Positions 44,814 to 54,521 of a stretch of DNA of 64,000 nt are shown in pieces (position 1 is the stretch's first letter; each line of letters starts with the position of its first letter). Below the pieces are notes generated by a model. It was not told the origin of the DNA, did not search any database, and worked only from the letters and a program-made list of their open reading frames with translations. The position numbers and the translations under genes were made by a program. Source of the stretch: Cystobacter ferrugineus (GTDB lineage Bacteria > Myxococcota > Myxococcia > Myxococcales > Myxococcaceae); the NCBI RefSeq assembly GCF_001887355.1, contig NZ_MPIN01000006.1, positions 186,001-250,000 on the forward strand. Direction: 5' to 3'.

Positions 44814-46310
44814 ATGAGCACCGAGACGAATGTCCTGAAGAGTGGCGGCCTCGAGGTGGAGACGGTGCAGTCCAATGCCTCTCTGCTCAACTCCATCCTG
44901 GCCGAGACGCGGCTCAAGCCGCAGGACGAGGGCTATGACATCGCCATGCGCGGTGTGCAGGCCTTCATCACCGAGATGCTGTCGCCCCAGCGCTCCTCCG
45001 AGGAGCGCGTGGACAAGGCGCTGGTGGACGCGATGATCGCGGAGGTGGACCGGCGGCTGAGCGCCCAGGTCAACGAGATCATCCACCACAAGGACTTCCA
45101 GGCGATGGAGTCCACGTGGCGCTCGCTGAAGTTCCTCATCGACAAGGTGGACTTCCGCGAGAACATCCGGGTGGAGATGCTCAATGTCTCCAAGGACGAT
45201 CTGCTCAAGGACTTCGAGGACGCGCCGGAGGTGGTCAAGAGCGGGTTGTACCGGATCGTCTACTCGAACGAGTACGGCGTGTTCGGCGGCAAGCCCTATG
45301 GGCTCTTGTGCGGCAACTACGACTTCGGGCCGGGTCCCCAGGACATCGAGCTGTTGCGCAAGTGCGCGGCGGTGGCCGCCATGGCGCACGCACCGTTCCT
45401 CTCCAACGCCAGCGCGGAGTTCTTCGGGGAGCCGAACTTCCTGAACATGCCCAACCTGAAGGATCTCAACTCGCTGTTGGGAGGTCCCCAGTACGCCCGC
45501 TGGCACTCGTTCCGTGACAGCGAGGACTCGCGCTACGTGGGCCTGTGCCTGCCGCGCTTCCTGCTGCGCCTGCCCTATGGGGAGAAGACGATCCCCGTGA
45601 AGTCCTTCAACTTCCAGGAGGACGTGGTGGGCGAGCACGAGCGCTACCTGTGGGGCCATGCCTCCATCGCGCTCGCCAGCCGGGTGGCCGACTCGTTCGC
45701 CAAGTTCCGCTGGAGCCCGAACATCATCGGGCCCCAGTCCGGTGGCGCCGTGGAGAACCTCCCGCTGCACCAGTACGAGGCGCTGGGGGAAATCCAGACG
45801 AAGATTCCCACCGAGGTGCTGCTCACCGAGCGCCGCGAGTACGAGCTGTCCGAGGAAGGCTTCATCGGTCTGGTGTTCCGCAAGTCCGCGGACAACGCGG
45901 CCTTCTTCTCGGCCAACTCCGTCCAGCGCGCCAAGTACTTCGGCGGCACGCCCGAGGGCAAGCAGGCGGAGACGAACTACCGGCTGAGCACCCAGCTCCC
46001 CTACATGTTCATCATGAGCCGCCTGGCGCACTACATCAAGGTGCTGCAGCGCGAGCAGATCGGTAGCTGGAAGGAGCGCTCGGATCTGGAGCGCGAGCTC
46101 AACCACTGGCTGAGCCAGTACGTGGCCGACATGGATGACCCGGCGCCCGTGGTGCGCTCGCGCCGGCCGCTGCGCGCGGCCCAGGTGAAGGTGGAGGACG
46201 TGGACGGGCAGCCGGGCTGGTACCGCTGCAACATCCAGGTCCGCCCGCACTTCAAGTACATGGGTGCGTCCTTCACCCTGTCGCTCGTCGGCAAGCTCGA
46301 CAAGGAATAG
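44814..46310 (+). CDS. tssC: T6SS contractile sheath large subunit TssC
   Basis: Product of 498 aa, standard length. Hallmark stretches: AMESTWRSLKFLID, EYGVFGGKPYGLLCGNYDF, FLLRLPYG and the C-terminal PHFKYMGASFTLSLVGKLDKE. Forms the ClpV-recycled sheath with TssB. Confidence 0.97.
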   Translation: MSTETNVLKSGGLEVETVQSNASLLNSILAETRLKPQDEGYDIAMRGVQAFITEMLSPQRSSEERVDKALVDAMIAEVDRRLSAQVNEIIHHKDFQAMESTWRSLKFLIDKVDFRENIRVEMLNVSKDDLLKDFEDAPEVVKSGLYRIVYSNEYGVFGGKPYGLLCGNYDFGPGPQDIELLRKCAAVAAMAHAPFLSNASAEFFGEPNFLNMPNLKDLNSLLGGPQYARWHSFRDSEDSRYVGLCLPRFLLRLPYGEKTIPVKSFNFQEDVVGEHERYLWGHASIALASRVADSFAKFRWSPNIIGPQSGGAVENLPLHQYEALGEIQTKIPTEVLLTERREYELSEEGFIGLVFRKSADNAAFFSANSVQRAKYFGGTPEGKQAETNYRLSTQLPYMFIMSRLAHYIKVLQREQIGSWKERSDLERELNHWLSQYVADMDDPAPVVRSRRPLRAAQVKVEDVDGQPGWYRCNIQVRPHFKYMGASFTLSLVGKLDKE

Positions 46311-46336
46311 GCCCCATCCCGGGAGCCACGATTCCA

Positions 46337-46400
46337 GACGGACCGCCGCGGCGCACAGCGGCCCGTCCCGCCTTCCTCATGTCCGGAGCCGGTGCTCCGG
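46337..46400 (+). promoter_or_regulatory. Two hairpins in the tssC-hcp intergenic region
   Basis: GACGG-CCGC (46337-46346) pairs with GCGG-CCGTC (46358-46367) with one mismatch. CCGGAGC (46383-46389) pairs perfectly with GCTCCGG (46394-46400) around a CGGT loop. They sit between tssC and hcp (130 bp) and could terminate, process or stabilise the transcript so that Hcp, needed in large amounts, is uncoupled from the upstream genes. No T-run. Confidence 0.45.
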
Positions 46401-46440
46401 CGTTTCACCCACCCCTACGAAGTGAACGGGAGAGCCCAAC

Positions 46441-46932
46441 ATGGCAGAGACAGTACACCTCTTTCTGAAGGCCAATGGCGCGGACATCAAGGGCGAGAGC
46501 ACCCAGAAGAGCCTGGGGCGCGACGGCTCCATCGAGTGCGTCTACTACGAACAGGAGGTCATCACGGCGCGTGAGCGCGGCTCGGGCATCGCGTCCGGCC
46601 GGCGCCAGTACTCGCCGCTGCTCATCCGCAAGCGCATCGACAAGAGCTCGCCCCTGCTCATGAAGGCGCTGGTGGAGAACGCCGTCATCGAGGGGACGAT
46701 GAAGTTCTTCCGCCCCAACCCCACGGGCGATGGCACGACGGAGCAGTTCTACACCGTCGTCATCAAGCAGGGCCGCATCAACCACATCAAGCAGTACGTG
46801 CCCAGCACCATCGTCCCCGCCACCTCCTTCGAGCCGCCCCTGGAGGAGCTGTCGTTCGTGTTCCACACCATCTCGTGGACGTACACGAACGGTGGCGTGC
46901 AGCACGAGGACACCTGGTCGGATCAGCGCTAG
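46441..46932 (+). CDS. hcp: T6SS inner-tube protein Hcp (TssD)
   Basis: Product of 163 aa, typical. Hcp hexamers stack into the tube that carries effectors. Marks: ETVHLFLKANGADIKGEST, ARERGSGIASGRRQYSPLLI and the C-terminal LSFVFHTISWTYTNGGVQHED. It lies within the structural operon between sheath and baseplate genes, preceded by hairpins that may set its level. Confidence 0.96.
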   Translation: MAETVHLFLKANGADIKGESTQKSLGRDGSIECVYYEQEVITARERGSGIASGRRQYSPLLIRKRIDKSSPLLMKALVENAVIEGTMKFFRPNPTGDGTTEQFYTVVIKQGRINHIKQYVPSTIVPATSFEPPLEELSFVFHTISWTYTNGGVQHEDTWSDQR

Positions 46933-46959
46933 CCGAGCGTCCCCCCGAGGTTGAATCCC

Positions 46960-47358
46960 ATGTCTACCCGCGGGCTCCTGTCCCGGCTCGAGAATGGCCA
47001 CCTGCATCCGTCTTCCCAGAAGGAGGCACCTCTCGAGTCCATCACCCGGCACCTGCGGGTGCTGCTCAACACCCGCCGGGGGGAGTCCGTCTCTTCCCCC
47101 GGCTACGGCATCCTGGACTTCAACGATGTCGTCCACTCCTACCCCTCGGCCCTCCAGAAGATCCAGACGTCCATCCGGACGGCCATCCAGGAGTACGAGC
47201 CGCGTCTGAAGAACGTCGTGGTCGTGCACGTGCCGGATGTGCACGAGCCCGCGGCGCTGAAGTTCGAAATCACCGCGCAGCTCGCCCAGCGGGGCAGCCG
47301 CGAGGTCCTCCGCTTCCGGACGAGGGTCGGTGCCGGTGGCCAGCTCGAGTTGTGGTGA
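46960..47358 (+). CDS. tssE: T6SS baseplate protein TssE (gp25-like)
   Basis: Product of 132 aa from the ATG at 46960; a TTG three codons upstream is possible. GP25-like domain: ESITRHLRVLLNTRRGESVS then SPGYGILDF. TssE is part of the wedge that templates the sheath. Next gene follows after 16 bp. Confidence 0.94.
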   Translation: MSTRGLLSRLENGHLHPSSQKEAPLESITRHLRVLLNTRRGESVSSPGYGILDFNDVVHSYPSALQKIQTSIRTAIQEYEPRLKNVVVVHVPDVHEPAALKFEITAQLAQRGSREVLRFRTRVGAGGQLELW

Positions 47359-47374
47359 ATGGTGAGGCCGGCGC

Positions 47375-49117
47375 ATGTTCAGCAAGTACTACCTGAGTGA
47401 GCTCACCTACCTCCGGGAGATGGGACGGGCGTTCGGTCTGGCCAATCCCACCATCGCGGGCCTGCTGGTGGAGCGCGGAGCGGATCCCGACGTCGAGCGG
47501 CTGCTCGAGGGCTTCGCCTTCCTCACGGCGCGCATCCGCGAGCGGGTGGAGGACGACATCCCGGAGATGGTGCACGTCCTGACGGACCTGCTGCTGCCCC
47601 ACTACCTGCGTCCCCTGCCCGCCTCCACCATCATCGAGTTCACCCCGCAGATGCGCGCGCTGCGAGGCCGTGCCCATGTGCCGGCCGGAGCGGAGCTGGC
47701 GGCCAACCCCATCGACGGCACCTCGTGTCTCTTCCGGACCACGTCCGCGGTGGACCTCTTGCCCCTGACGCTGGAGGACGCGTCGCTCGACAAGTCGTCC
47801 AGCACGGCCCCCGTGCTGCGCCTGTCCTTCCTGGCGCACGAGCAGGGCCGCCTGGAGGTCTTCAAGCCCGGCGGCTTGCGGCTGTTCATCCACTCGGAGC
47901 TCGCCACCAGCGCCCTCATCCTCCTGTGGCTGCTGCGCTACTGCCGCGGGGTGGAGGTGCGCCTGGGCTCCGGCCAGAGCGTGTGGCTGCCGCCGCAGGC
48001 CATCAAGCCCATCGGGTTCGATCGGAACTTCCGGCTGCTGCCCTGGCCTCGCTCGTCCGAGGGTTACCGGCAGCTCCAGGAGTACTTCACCCTGCCCGAG
48101 AAGTTCCTCTTCTTCGAGGTGCACCAGCTGGAGACCGCCGCGTCCGTGGCGGAGGATCGCTTCGAGCTGGCCTTCCACCTGTCGCGCCCGCCCCCGCTGG
48201 AGGCGCGGATCGGCCGGGACATGTTCCGGCTGCACTGCACCCCCGCGCTCAACCTCTTCTCGGCCTCGGCCCACCCGCTGCGCCACCACACGCTGGATGG
48301 CGAGCACCTGCTGCGCGCCTCGGACATGGAGCCGCGGCACTCCGAGGTGTACTCGGTGGACCAGGTGACGGGGCTGCAGCCGGGCCGCAACGAGCGGCGC
48401 AACTACCGGCCCTTCTTCGACTTCGCGCACGGCGCGGGAGAAGGCGCCGAGCCCGCCTTCTACCGGCTGCGGCGCACGGCCTCGCCCATCGATGACGGCA
48501 TCGACACCTACCTCTCCCTGGAGACCGCCCGGGACGTGGTGCCGTCGATCTCCGAGGAGACCCTCTCCGTCGACCTGACGTGCACCAACCGCTCACTGCC
48601 CACCCGGTTGCAGGTGGGCGACGTGTGCCACGCGACGTTCACCTCGCCCACCCAGGCGCGCTTCAAGAACATCACCCCCGTCAGCCGCCCCGCCCGGGCT
48701 CCGCTGGGCACCGAGCTGCACTGGCGGCTGCTCTCCCACCTCGCCATCAACCAGCTCTCGCTCGCGGACGCCGACGTGCTGCGCCGCCTGCTGGAGCTGT
48801 ACAACTTCCACTCCCTCACGGACGACCTGACGGGCCGGGCCAACCGGCTGCGCATCAACGCCCTGCGCAAGGTGGAAGTGCGCTCCTGCACCCGCTTCCT
48901 GCAAGGAGTGCCCGTGCGTGGCACCCGCACCCTCCTGGAGATCGACGGGACGAGCTTCATGGGCACCGGAGATGCCTTCCTCTTCGGCTGCATCCTCGAC
49001 GAGCTGCTCGCGTCGAACGTCACCCTCAACGCCTTCAATGAGCTGGCGCTCCGGCTCCAGCCCTCGCAGATGGAGTATTCGTGGCTCCCGAGGAACGGCA
49101 CCCAGATGCTCTTGTAG
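47375..49117 (+). CDS. tssF: T6SS baseplate protein TssF
   Basis: Product of 580 aa. Starts MFSKYYLSELTYLREMGRAF and continues with the ARIRERVEDDIPEMVHVL block, the TssF signature. Builds the baseplate wedge with TssE, TssG and TssK. Overlaps tssG by 37 bp, so the two are tightly coupled. Confidence 0.95.
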   Translation: MFSKYYLSELTYLREMGRAFGLANPTIAGLLVERGADPDVERLLEGFAFLTARIRERVEDDIPEMVHVLTDLLLPHYLRPLPASTIIEFTPQMRALRGRAHVPAGAELAANPIDGTSCLFRTTSAVDLLPLTLEDASLDKSSSTAPVLRLSFLAHEQGRLEVFKPGGLRLFIHSELATSALILLWLLRYCRGVEVRLGSGQSVWLPPQAIKPIGFDRNFRLLPWPRSSEGYRQLQEYFTLPEKFLFFEVHQLETAASVAEDRFELAFHLSRPPPLEARIGRDMFRLHCTPALNLFSASAHPLRHHTLDGEHLLRASDMEPRHSEVYSVDQVTGLQPGRNERRNYRPFFDFAHGAGEGAEPAFYRLRRTASPIDDGIDTYLSLETARDVVPSISEETLSVDLTCTNRSLPTRLQVGDVCHATFTSPTQARFKNITPVSRPARAPLGTELHWRLLSHLAINQLSLADADVLRRLLELYNFHSLTDDLTGRANRLRINALRKVEVRSCTRFLQGVPVRGTRTLLEIDGTSFMGTGDAFLFGCILDELLASNVTLNAFNELALRLQPSQMEYSWLPRNGTQMLL

Positions 49118-50124
49118 CGGCATCCGCGGCCCTGGCGCCCCGGGTCAACCGCCTGGGGTTCTTCCCCCTGGTGGCGTTCCTCGAGCGGCTCACCGCGGGC
49201 GCCGCCCGGGTGGGCGAGCTGGGGCCCGTGCTCCAGGAGCAGATCCGCTTCCGGCATGACCCCTCCCTGGGTTTCTCCTCGGGGGATGTCAGCGACATGG
49301 CGCTGCGGCAGGTGCCTGCCCAGGAAGACGACGTGCTGGCCCGGCGGCCCCTCTTCGAGGTCGTCACCTCGTTTCTGGGCCTCACCGGCTCGGTGTCGCC
49401 CCTGCCCATGTACGTGGCCGAGGAGGTGGCCCAGGAGGATCCCGACCGCCCCGTGCGGCGCGAGTTCCTGGATCTCTTCCACCACCGGCTGCTCTCGTTG
49501 CTCTACCGCATCGAGTCGCGCTACCGCGTCACCACCGAGCTGACGTCCACCTGTGACGACCAATGGTCCCGGCGCCTGCTGGCCCTGGCCGGCTTCGACA
49601 CCTTCGAGCGCGGCCGGCCCAGCAAGCTGCCCTCGTGGAAGATGCTGCGCATCGTCCCCATCCTCGCCAGCTACGTGCGCACCGCCGAGAAGCTGGAGAT
49701 GGCCCTGCAGGACGTGCTCGGTGAGGACCTGGGCGGCGCCCGCGTCACCGTGCACCAGTTCGTGGGCCGGTGGGTGGAGATCGACGCGAGGATGGAGCTG
49801 GGCCGCGCCAACCACCAGCTCGGACGCAACACGCTGCTCGGGGGCCGGGCCTTTGATCGGACGGGCCGGTTCAAGGTCGAGATCGGTCCGCTCCCGCCCC
49901 AGACCTGGCGGCGGTTGATGCCCGAGGGGGACTTGTACCCGATGGCGCGCGAGGTGGTGTCGCTCTGCGTGCGAGATCCCCTCGAGTACTCCTTCGAGTT
50001 GTTCCTCAGCGAGAGCGTCCAGCACACCTTCCAACTCACCCAGCGAGAGCCCTCCCGGCTCGGACGGGATACCTGGCTCGGCACGAACCGGCAGAACCGG
50101 ATCACCGTGCCGGGTTCCCCTTGA
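49081..50124 (+). CDS. tssG: T6SS baseplate protein TssG
   Basis: Product of 347 aa from GTG at 49081, inside the end of tssF. Features: FFPLVAFLERLTAGAARVGE, FLGLTGSVSPLPMYVAE and FLDLFHHRLLSLLYR, all standard for TssG. Its stop overlaps a TTG (TTGA) that could be an alternative start of clpV. Confidence 0.94.
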   Translation: MAPEERHPDALVAASAALAPRVNRLGFFPLVAFLERLTAGAARVGELGPVLQEQIRFRHDPSLGFSSGDVSDMALRQVPAQEDDVLARRPLFEVVTSFLGLTGSVSPLPMYVAEEVAQEDPDRPVRREFLDLFHHRLLSLLYRIESRYRVTTELTSTCDDQWSRRLLALAGFDTFERGRPSKLPSWKMLRIVPILASYVRTAEKLEMALQDVLGEDLGGARVTVHQFVGRWVEIDARMELGRANHQLGRNTLLGGRAFDRTGRFKVEIGPLPPQTWRRLMPEGDLYPMAREVVSLCVRDPLEYSFELFLSESVQHTFQLTQREPSRLGRDTWLGTNRQNRITVPGSP

Positions 50125-50150
50125 GCCCGGCCGTCTCCGGAGCCCCAACC

Positions 50151-52787
50151 ATGCGCGTCGAACCTCATGCCCTCGTGAAGCGACTGACTCCCACCGCGAC
50201 CCTGCTGCTCGAGGGAGCGGTGGGCCGGGCCAACTCCAGCCACTGCCACGAAATCGTCGTCGAGCACCTGCTCGCGCAACTGCTGGAGGCCGAGGAGTCC
50301 GACACGGCGCTGCTGGCCCAGCGCTTCGGGGTGGAGCGGCGGCGGCTGCTCCAGGGCGTGGAGCGGGCGCTGCGCGAGCTGCGCACCGGGAGCGCCGCCC
50401 GGCCCGTCTTCTCCGAGTCCGTCTTCCAGTGGTTCGAGGACGCCTGGCTGCTCGCGTCCCTGCACCTGGGGGACTCGCGCATCCGCTCCGGGGTGCTCTT
50501 CGCCCAGTTCATCCTCCGGCGCAGCCGCTACACCGCCGAGTACTTCCCGGAGCTGGACGCCATTCCCGCCGACGAGCTCAAGCGCAACCTCGCGGAGGTG
50601 CTGCGGCCCTCGGCGGAGACGGTCGACGTGGCGCCGCCCGAGGGCGGACGGCCGGCCTCCGCGCCCACGGCCGCGGGTGGAGCCGAGGAAGGCGCCCTGA
50701 AGCGTTTCGCCACGTCGTTCACCGCCCGGGTGCGCGAGGGGAAGATCGATCCCGTCTTCGGCCGGCACCGGGAGGTGGGGCAGCTCGTGGACATCCTCTC
50801 GCGGCGCCGCAAGAACAACCCCCTGCTGGTGGGCGAGCCGGGCGTGGGCAAGACGGCGCTGGTGGAGGGCCTGGCCTGGGCCATCGTGAAGGGCGAGGTG
50901 CCCGACTCGCTGAAGAACGTGGAGGTGCTGGGCCTGGACATCGGGCTCTTGCAGGCGGGCGCGGGGGTCCGGGGCGAGTTCGAGAACCGGCTCAAGGCGG
51001 TCATCGCCGAGGTGAAGGCCTCCGCCGTGCCGCTCGTGCTCTTCATCGACGAGGCGCACACCCTCATCGGGGCGGGAGGAGCCGCGGGGGGCAGTGACGC
51101 CGCCAACCTGCTCAAGCCCGCGCTCGCCCGGGGCGAGCTGCGCACCATCGCGGCCACCACCTGGTCCGAGTACAAGAAGTATTTCGAGAAGGACGCCGCG
51201 CTGGAGCGCCGCTTCCAGCCCGTCAAGGTGGAGGAGCCGGGCGAGGAGGACGCGGTGCTGATGCTCCGGGGCCTGCGCGCCACCTACGAGGCGGCCCATG
51301 GCGTCATCATCCGGGACGAGGCCATCACCGCGGCGGTGCGCCTGTCCCAGCGCTACATCACCGGGCGCCAGTTGCCGGACAAGGCGGTGGACCTGCTGGA
51401 CACGGCGGCCGCGCGCGTGCGCATCGCGCAGTCCACCCAGCCGGAGGCGCTGACGGCGCTGGAGGCCCGGATCGCCGGCGTGGAACGAGAGCGGGACGCG
51501 CGGCGCAGGGATCTGGCGGATGGCCACTCGGGGGATGAGGCGGAGCTGAAGGCCCTGGAGACGAAGCTGCACGCCCTCCACGACCAGGTGGCCACCCTGC
51601 GTGGACGATGGGAGGAAGAGCGCGCCTCGGTGGCCGCGCTCCAGGCGGCGCGCAAGGCCCTGGCGGAGGTACCCGCCGGACAGGAGCCCGGAGCGCTCCG
51701 GACCGCGGTGGACGAGGCGGCGGCGGCGGTGGCCCGGGTCCGGGGCGAGGAGCCGCTGGTGCACGGGGACGTGGACGCGGAGGTCGTGGCCCAGGTGGTA
51801 GCGGGTTGGACCGGCATTCCCGTGGGGAAGATGCGCACCGACGCGATGGAGGCCGTGCTCAACCTGGAGCAGCGGCTCGAGGCGCGGGTGCGCGGGCAGC
51901 CCGCGGCGGTCCAGAAGGTGGCAGAGACGCTGCGCATCGCCCAGGCCGGCATCCGCAATCCGGAGGCCCCCATCGGCGTGCTGCTCTTCGTGGGCCCCAG
52001 CGGCGTGGGCAAGACGGAGACGGCGCTCGCGCTGGCCGACAGCCTCTACGGCGGTGAGCGGTTCATGACCACGCTCAACATGTCCGAGTTCCAGGAGAAG
52101 CACACCGTCTCCCGGCTCATCGGCTCCCCGCCGGGGTACGTGGGGTATGGCGAGGGAGGCCTGTTGACGGAGGCGGTGCGCCAGCGGCCCTACTCCGTCG
52201 TCCTCCTGGATGAGTGCGAGAAGGCCGACCTGGAGGTGATGAACCTCTTCTACCAGGTGTTCGACAAGGGGATGCTCACCGACGGCGAAGGCCGCGCGGT
52301 CGACTTCCGCAACACCGTGCTCATCCTCACCAGCAACCTGGGCTCGGACGTGGTGATGCGGATGCACGAGCGGGGCGCCACGCCGAGCACGGAAGACGTG
52401 GTGGCGGCGATCCGTCCCACGCTCAGCCAGCACTTCAAGCCCGCCCTGCTCGCGCGCATGACGATCGTCCCCTTCTTCCCCGTGGGCCAGGAGGTGATGA
52501 AGGAGATCGCCGGGATGAAGCTCGCGGTGCTCGCCGACCGGCTTCGCGCCACCCACCGGATTGAAACGACCTTCGCCCCCGAACTCGTGGACGTGCTGGC
52601 CCGCCGGTGCACCGAGTCGGAGACGGGCGCGCGCAACGTGGAGCACCTGCTGCGCGGCTCGCTGATGCCCGAGGTCTCCCGGAACCTGTTGCAGTGCCTG
52701 GCCGGAGGACGCGCTCCGGCCCACCTGCACGTGGGACTCACGCCCGAGGGCGGCTGGCACACCCACTTCACCGAGACCCGGGCGTAA
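50151..52787 (+). CDS. tssH: T6SS sheath-recycling AAA+ ATPase ClpV (TssH)
   Basis: Product of 878 aa from ATG at 50151; a TTG at 50121 overlapping the tssG stop is an alternative. An N domain (1-~150), two AAA+ modules with Walker A GEPGVGKTALVE (about 227) and GPSGVGKTETAL (about 614), Walker B LFIDEAH and VVLLDECEKAD, and a ClpB-like middle domain. ClpV unfolds contracted sheath. Distinct from ClpB by its context and N-terminus. Confidence 0.94.
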   Translation: MRVEPHALVKRLTPTATLLLEGAVGRANSSHCHEIVVEHLLAQLLEAEESDTALLAQRFGVERRRLLQGVERALRELRTGSAARPVFSESVFQWFEDAWLLASLHLGDSRIRSGVLFAQFILRRSRYTAEYFPELDAIPADELKRNLAEVLRPSAETVDVAPPEGGRPASAPTAAGGAEEGALKRFATSFTARVREGKIDPVFGRHREVGQLVDILSRRRKNNPLLVGEPGVGKTALVEGLAWAIVKGEVPDSLKNVEVLGLDIGLLQAGAGVRGEFENRLKAVIAEVKASAVPLVLFIDEAHTLIGAGGAAGGSDAANLLKPALARGELRTIAATTWSEYKKYFEKDAALERRFQPVKVEEPGEEDAVLMLRGLRATYEAAHGVIIRDEAITAAVRLSQRYITGRQLPDKAVDLLDTAAARVRIAQSTQPEALTALEARIAGVERERDARRRDLADGHSGDEAELKALETKLHALHDQVATLRGRWEEERASVAALQAARKALAEVPAGQEPGALRTAVDEAAAAVARVRGEEPLVHGDVDAEVVAQVVAGWTGIPVGKMRTDAMEAVLNLEQRLEARVRGQPAAVQKVAETLRIAQAGIRNPEAPIGVLLFVGPSGVGKTETALALADSLYGGERFMTTLNMSEFQEKHTVSRLIGSPPGYVGYGEGGLLTEAVRQRPYSVVLLDECEKADLEVMNLFYQVFDKGMLTDGEGRAVDFRNTVLILTSNLGSDVVMRMHERGATPSTEDVVAAIRPTLSQHFKPALLARMTIVPFFPVGQEVMKEIAGMKLAVLADRLRATHRIETTFAPELVDVLARRCTESETGARNVEHLLRGSLMPEVSRNLLQCLAGGRAPAHLHVGLTPEGGWHTHFTETRA

Positions 52788-52815
52788 TCCCTTGCAGCCA
52801 GAGGCCAGGAACACC

Positions 52816-53781
52816 ATGAAACGACTGACGACCCTCGTGAGCACGGGAGTGCTGCTCCTCTTCGGATGCGCGGCCCGGCAGACCCCACAGGCCCTCTGCT
52901 CCATCGACGTGGCCCGGGAGGCGCGGCCCGTCCTCTCCGCCGAGGATTGGTTCGACCTGCTGCTCCACGGCTTCGACCGGGGGGATCGCACCCTGGCACG
53001 GCCCACGCTGGACTGCTCGGGCTCTCCGGTGGTGTGGCAGGAGCCCATGGCGGACGAGTGCCGGGAAGCCGGACCCGAGGCGGAGCTCCTGCCCATGTCC
53101 AAGCAGCTCTCGGACGAAGATCTGGTGATGACGACGCTCCGGGCGGACCTCCGGCTGGTGTGGGTCATCGCGCGGCGCTTCTCCAACGGAGAGGCCCTGG
53201 GGCCGGTGGGGCTGGTGGAGCGCACGGACAAGGGAATCGTCGTCCGCGCGCTCGGCAGTCTCCGCTCCTTTCCCCTCCACTCCCAGCTCAGGCTGGAGCG
53301 CAGCGGCGACACGACCCTGCTGGTCGCCGAGGGCGAGCAATGCAGCCTGGGCGCTCCCACGGTGTGCCGGCGGTTCGCCCGCATCCTCCCCATGCGCAAT
53401 GGCCGGTTCTTCTCCGAGTCCGTGATGAGCAAGGACGGCAAGTGCCTGGGCCCCGCGTGGTTTCCCTTCAGCCGGGAGCAGGTGCTCAAGCTGCCCAGCG
53501 GGCTGCACCGCAAGGTGGAGCTGACCTCCACGCTCAAGTTCACCCCCGAGGGCATCTCCCTCAACGAGGAGGTGGCGATGAATGACCTGAATCCCAAGCT
53601 CCCTTCGATGCCGCCCCGCGCGTACCGGCGGGCCCAGTCCGAGCGCAAGCTCCGGGTCGAGAACAACCGCCTGGTGGCGACGGACGCGTCCATGTGGGTG
53701 CGGTTGATGGAGCTGGAGTTGTTGGCGGGCGGCACCCCGATTGAGCCCAGCGCCGTGGGCGAGGCGAAGAGCACGCCGTGA
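52816..53781 (+). CDS. T6SS-locus lipoprotein of unknown function
   Basis: Product of 321 aa from ATG at 52816. Lipobox LLLFGCAARQ places the lipidated Cys at about residue 20; the rest is periplasmic or surface-exposed and contains several cysteines. It follows clpV by 28 bp and overlaps the next gene by GTGA, so it is part of the operon. It does not resemble TssJ. It could be an additional membrane-complex factor or a self-protection protein. No family is recognised. Confidence 0.7.
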   Translation: MKRLTTLVSTGVLLLFGCAARQTPQALCSIDVAREARPVLSAEDWFDLLLHGFDRGDRTLARPTLDCSGSPVVWQEPMADECREAGPEAELLPMSKQLSDEDLVMTTLRADLRLVWVIARRFSNGEALGPVGLVERTDKGIVVRALGSLRSFPLHSQLRLERSGDTTLLVAEGEQCSLGAPTVCRRFARILPMRNGRFFSESVMSKDGKCLGPAWFPFSREQVLKLPSGLHRKVELTSTLKFTPEGISLNEEVAMNDLNPKLPSMPPRAYRRAQSERKLRVENNRLVATDASMWVRLMELELLAGGTPIEPSAVGEAKSTP

Positions 53782-54503
53782 AGAAGCCACTGCCAGAGGA
53801 ACTCTCCATCTCGGTGACGGGTCGGGGAGACGCGGTCACGTACGGGCCGGAACGCAAGAAGGAGCCGGCGCCGGAGCCGGGGCTGCCGCTGCTCATCTTC
53901 GGTGCCGCGGGCCGCACGGGACGCTGTCTGGTGGAGCAGGCGCTCGCGGCGGGACACCGGGTCACCGCGTTCGCACGAGACACGCGCGCGCTCCCCCCGG
54001 CCCATGCCCGGCTGCGGCACATCCAGGGCCGGGTCGAGGACGCCAGCGCGGTGGAGGAAGCCGTGAAGAACCACCACGCCGTGCTGTGCGCGCTGGGTCC
54101 CACGGGGCGCAAGGACGCCGAGGCCATCGCCCGGGGGACGGAGAACATCGTCGCGGCGATGCAACGGCATCAGGTGTGGCGCCTCATCTATGTCCCCTTC
54201 CACGAGCAGGGAGATGGCTGGGGACCCGCGGCGCTCTTCGACAAGCTCATGGCCCGCTTCCGCCCGAGGACGAACACCAGCGGCTGGCAGCAGCGCGTGG
54301 CGGTGATTCGTGAAAGCGCCCTCGAGTGGGTGATCGTCCGGCCCACGCGGCTCACGGATGCCGAGGCGAGCGGACGGCATCAGGTGTCCATCGATCAGGG
54401 CAAGGTGCCGTTGCGCATCGCGCGGGCCGACGTGGCCGCGTTCATGCTCGAGCAGCTTCGTTCTCCCCGATACGTCCGGAAGTCCCCCGTCATTGGCGGC
54501 TGA
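53778..54503 (+). CDS. NAD(P)-binding Rossmann protein in the T6SS locus
   Basis: Product of 241 aa from GTG overlapping the lipoprotein stop. After a ~35-residue N-terminal extension comes LLIFGAAGRTGRCLVEQAL, a GxxGxxG NAD(P)-binding motif of the NAD(P)H-binding/atypical SDR family, with CALGPTGRKD and VIVRPTRLTD further on. No Tyr-xxx-Lys catalytic pair is clear. Why such a protein sits co-translated inside a T6SS operon is not known; it might modify or regulate something or be a relic. It ends 18 bp before vgrG. Confidence 0.8.
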   Translation: MKKPLPEELSISVTGRGDAVTYGPERKKEPAPEPGLPLLIFGAAGRTGRCLVEQALAAGHRVTAFARDTRALPPAHARLRHIQGRVEDASAVEEAVKNHHAVLCALGPTGRKDAEAIARGTENIVAAMQRHQVWRLIYVPFHEQGDGWGPAALFDKLMARFRPRTNTSGWQQRVAVIRESALEWVIVRPTRLTDAEASGRHQVSIDQGKVPLRIARADVAAFMLEQLRSPRYVRKSPVIGG

Positions 54504-54521
54504 GTCCCCAGGGAAGGTGTC

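Noticed and set aside
50151..52787. ClpB disaggregase instead of ClpV
   Set aside because: ClpB is similar in length and domains, but the gene is joined to tssG by overlap possibilities and lies in a T6SS operon, and the N-terminal region suits ClpV.
49671..54380. 1569-aa open frame on the minus strand opposite tssG, tssH and the lipoprotein genes
   Set aside because: GC-rich coding DNA gives long open frames on the opposite strand. The composition (Arg/Gly/Ala/His/Gln-rich with no recognisable domains) is that of a shadow, and the plus strand carries clear T6SS genes.
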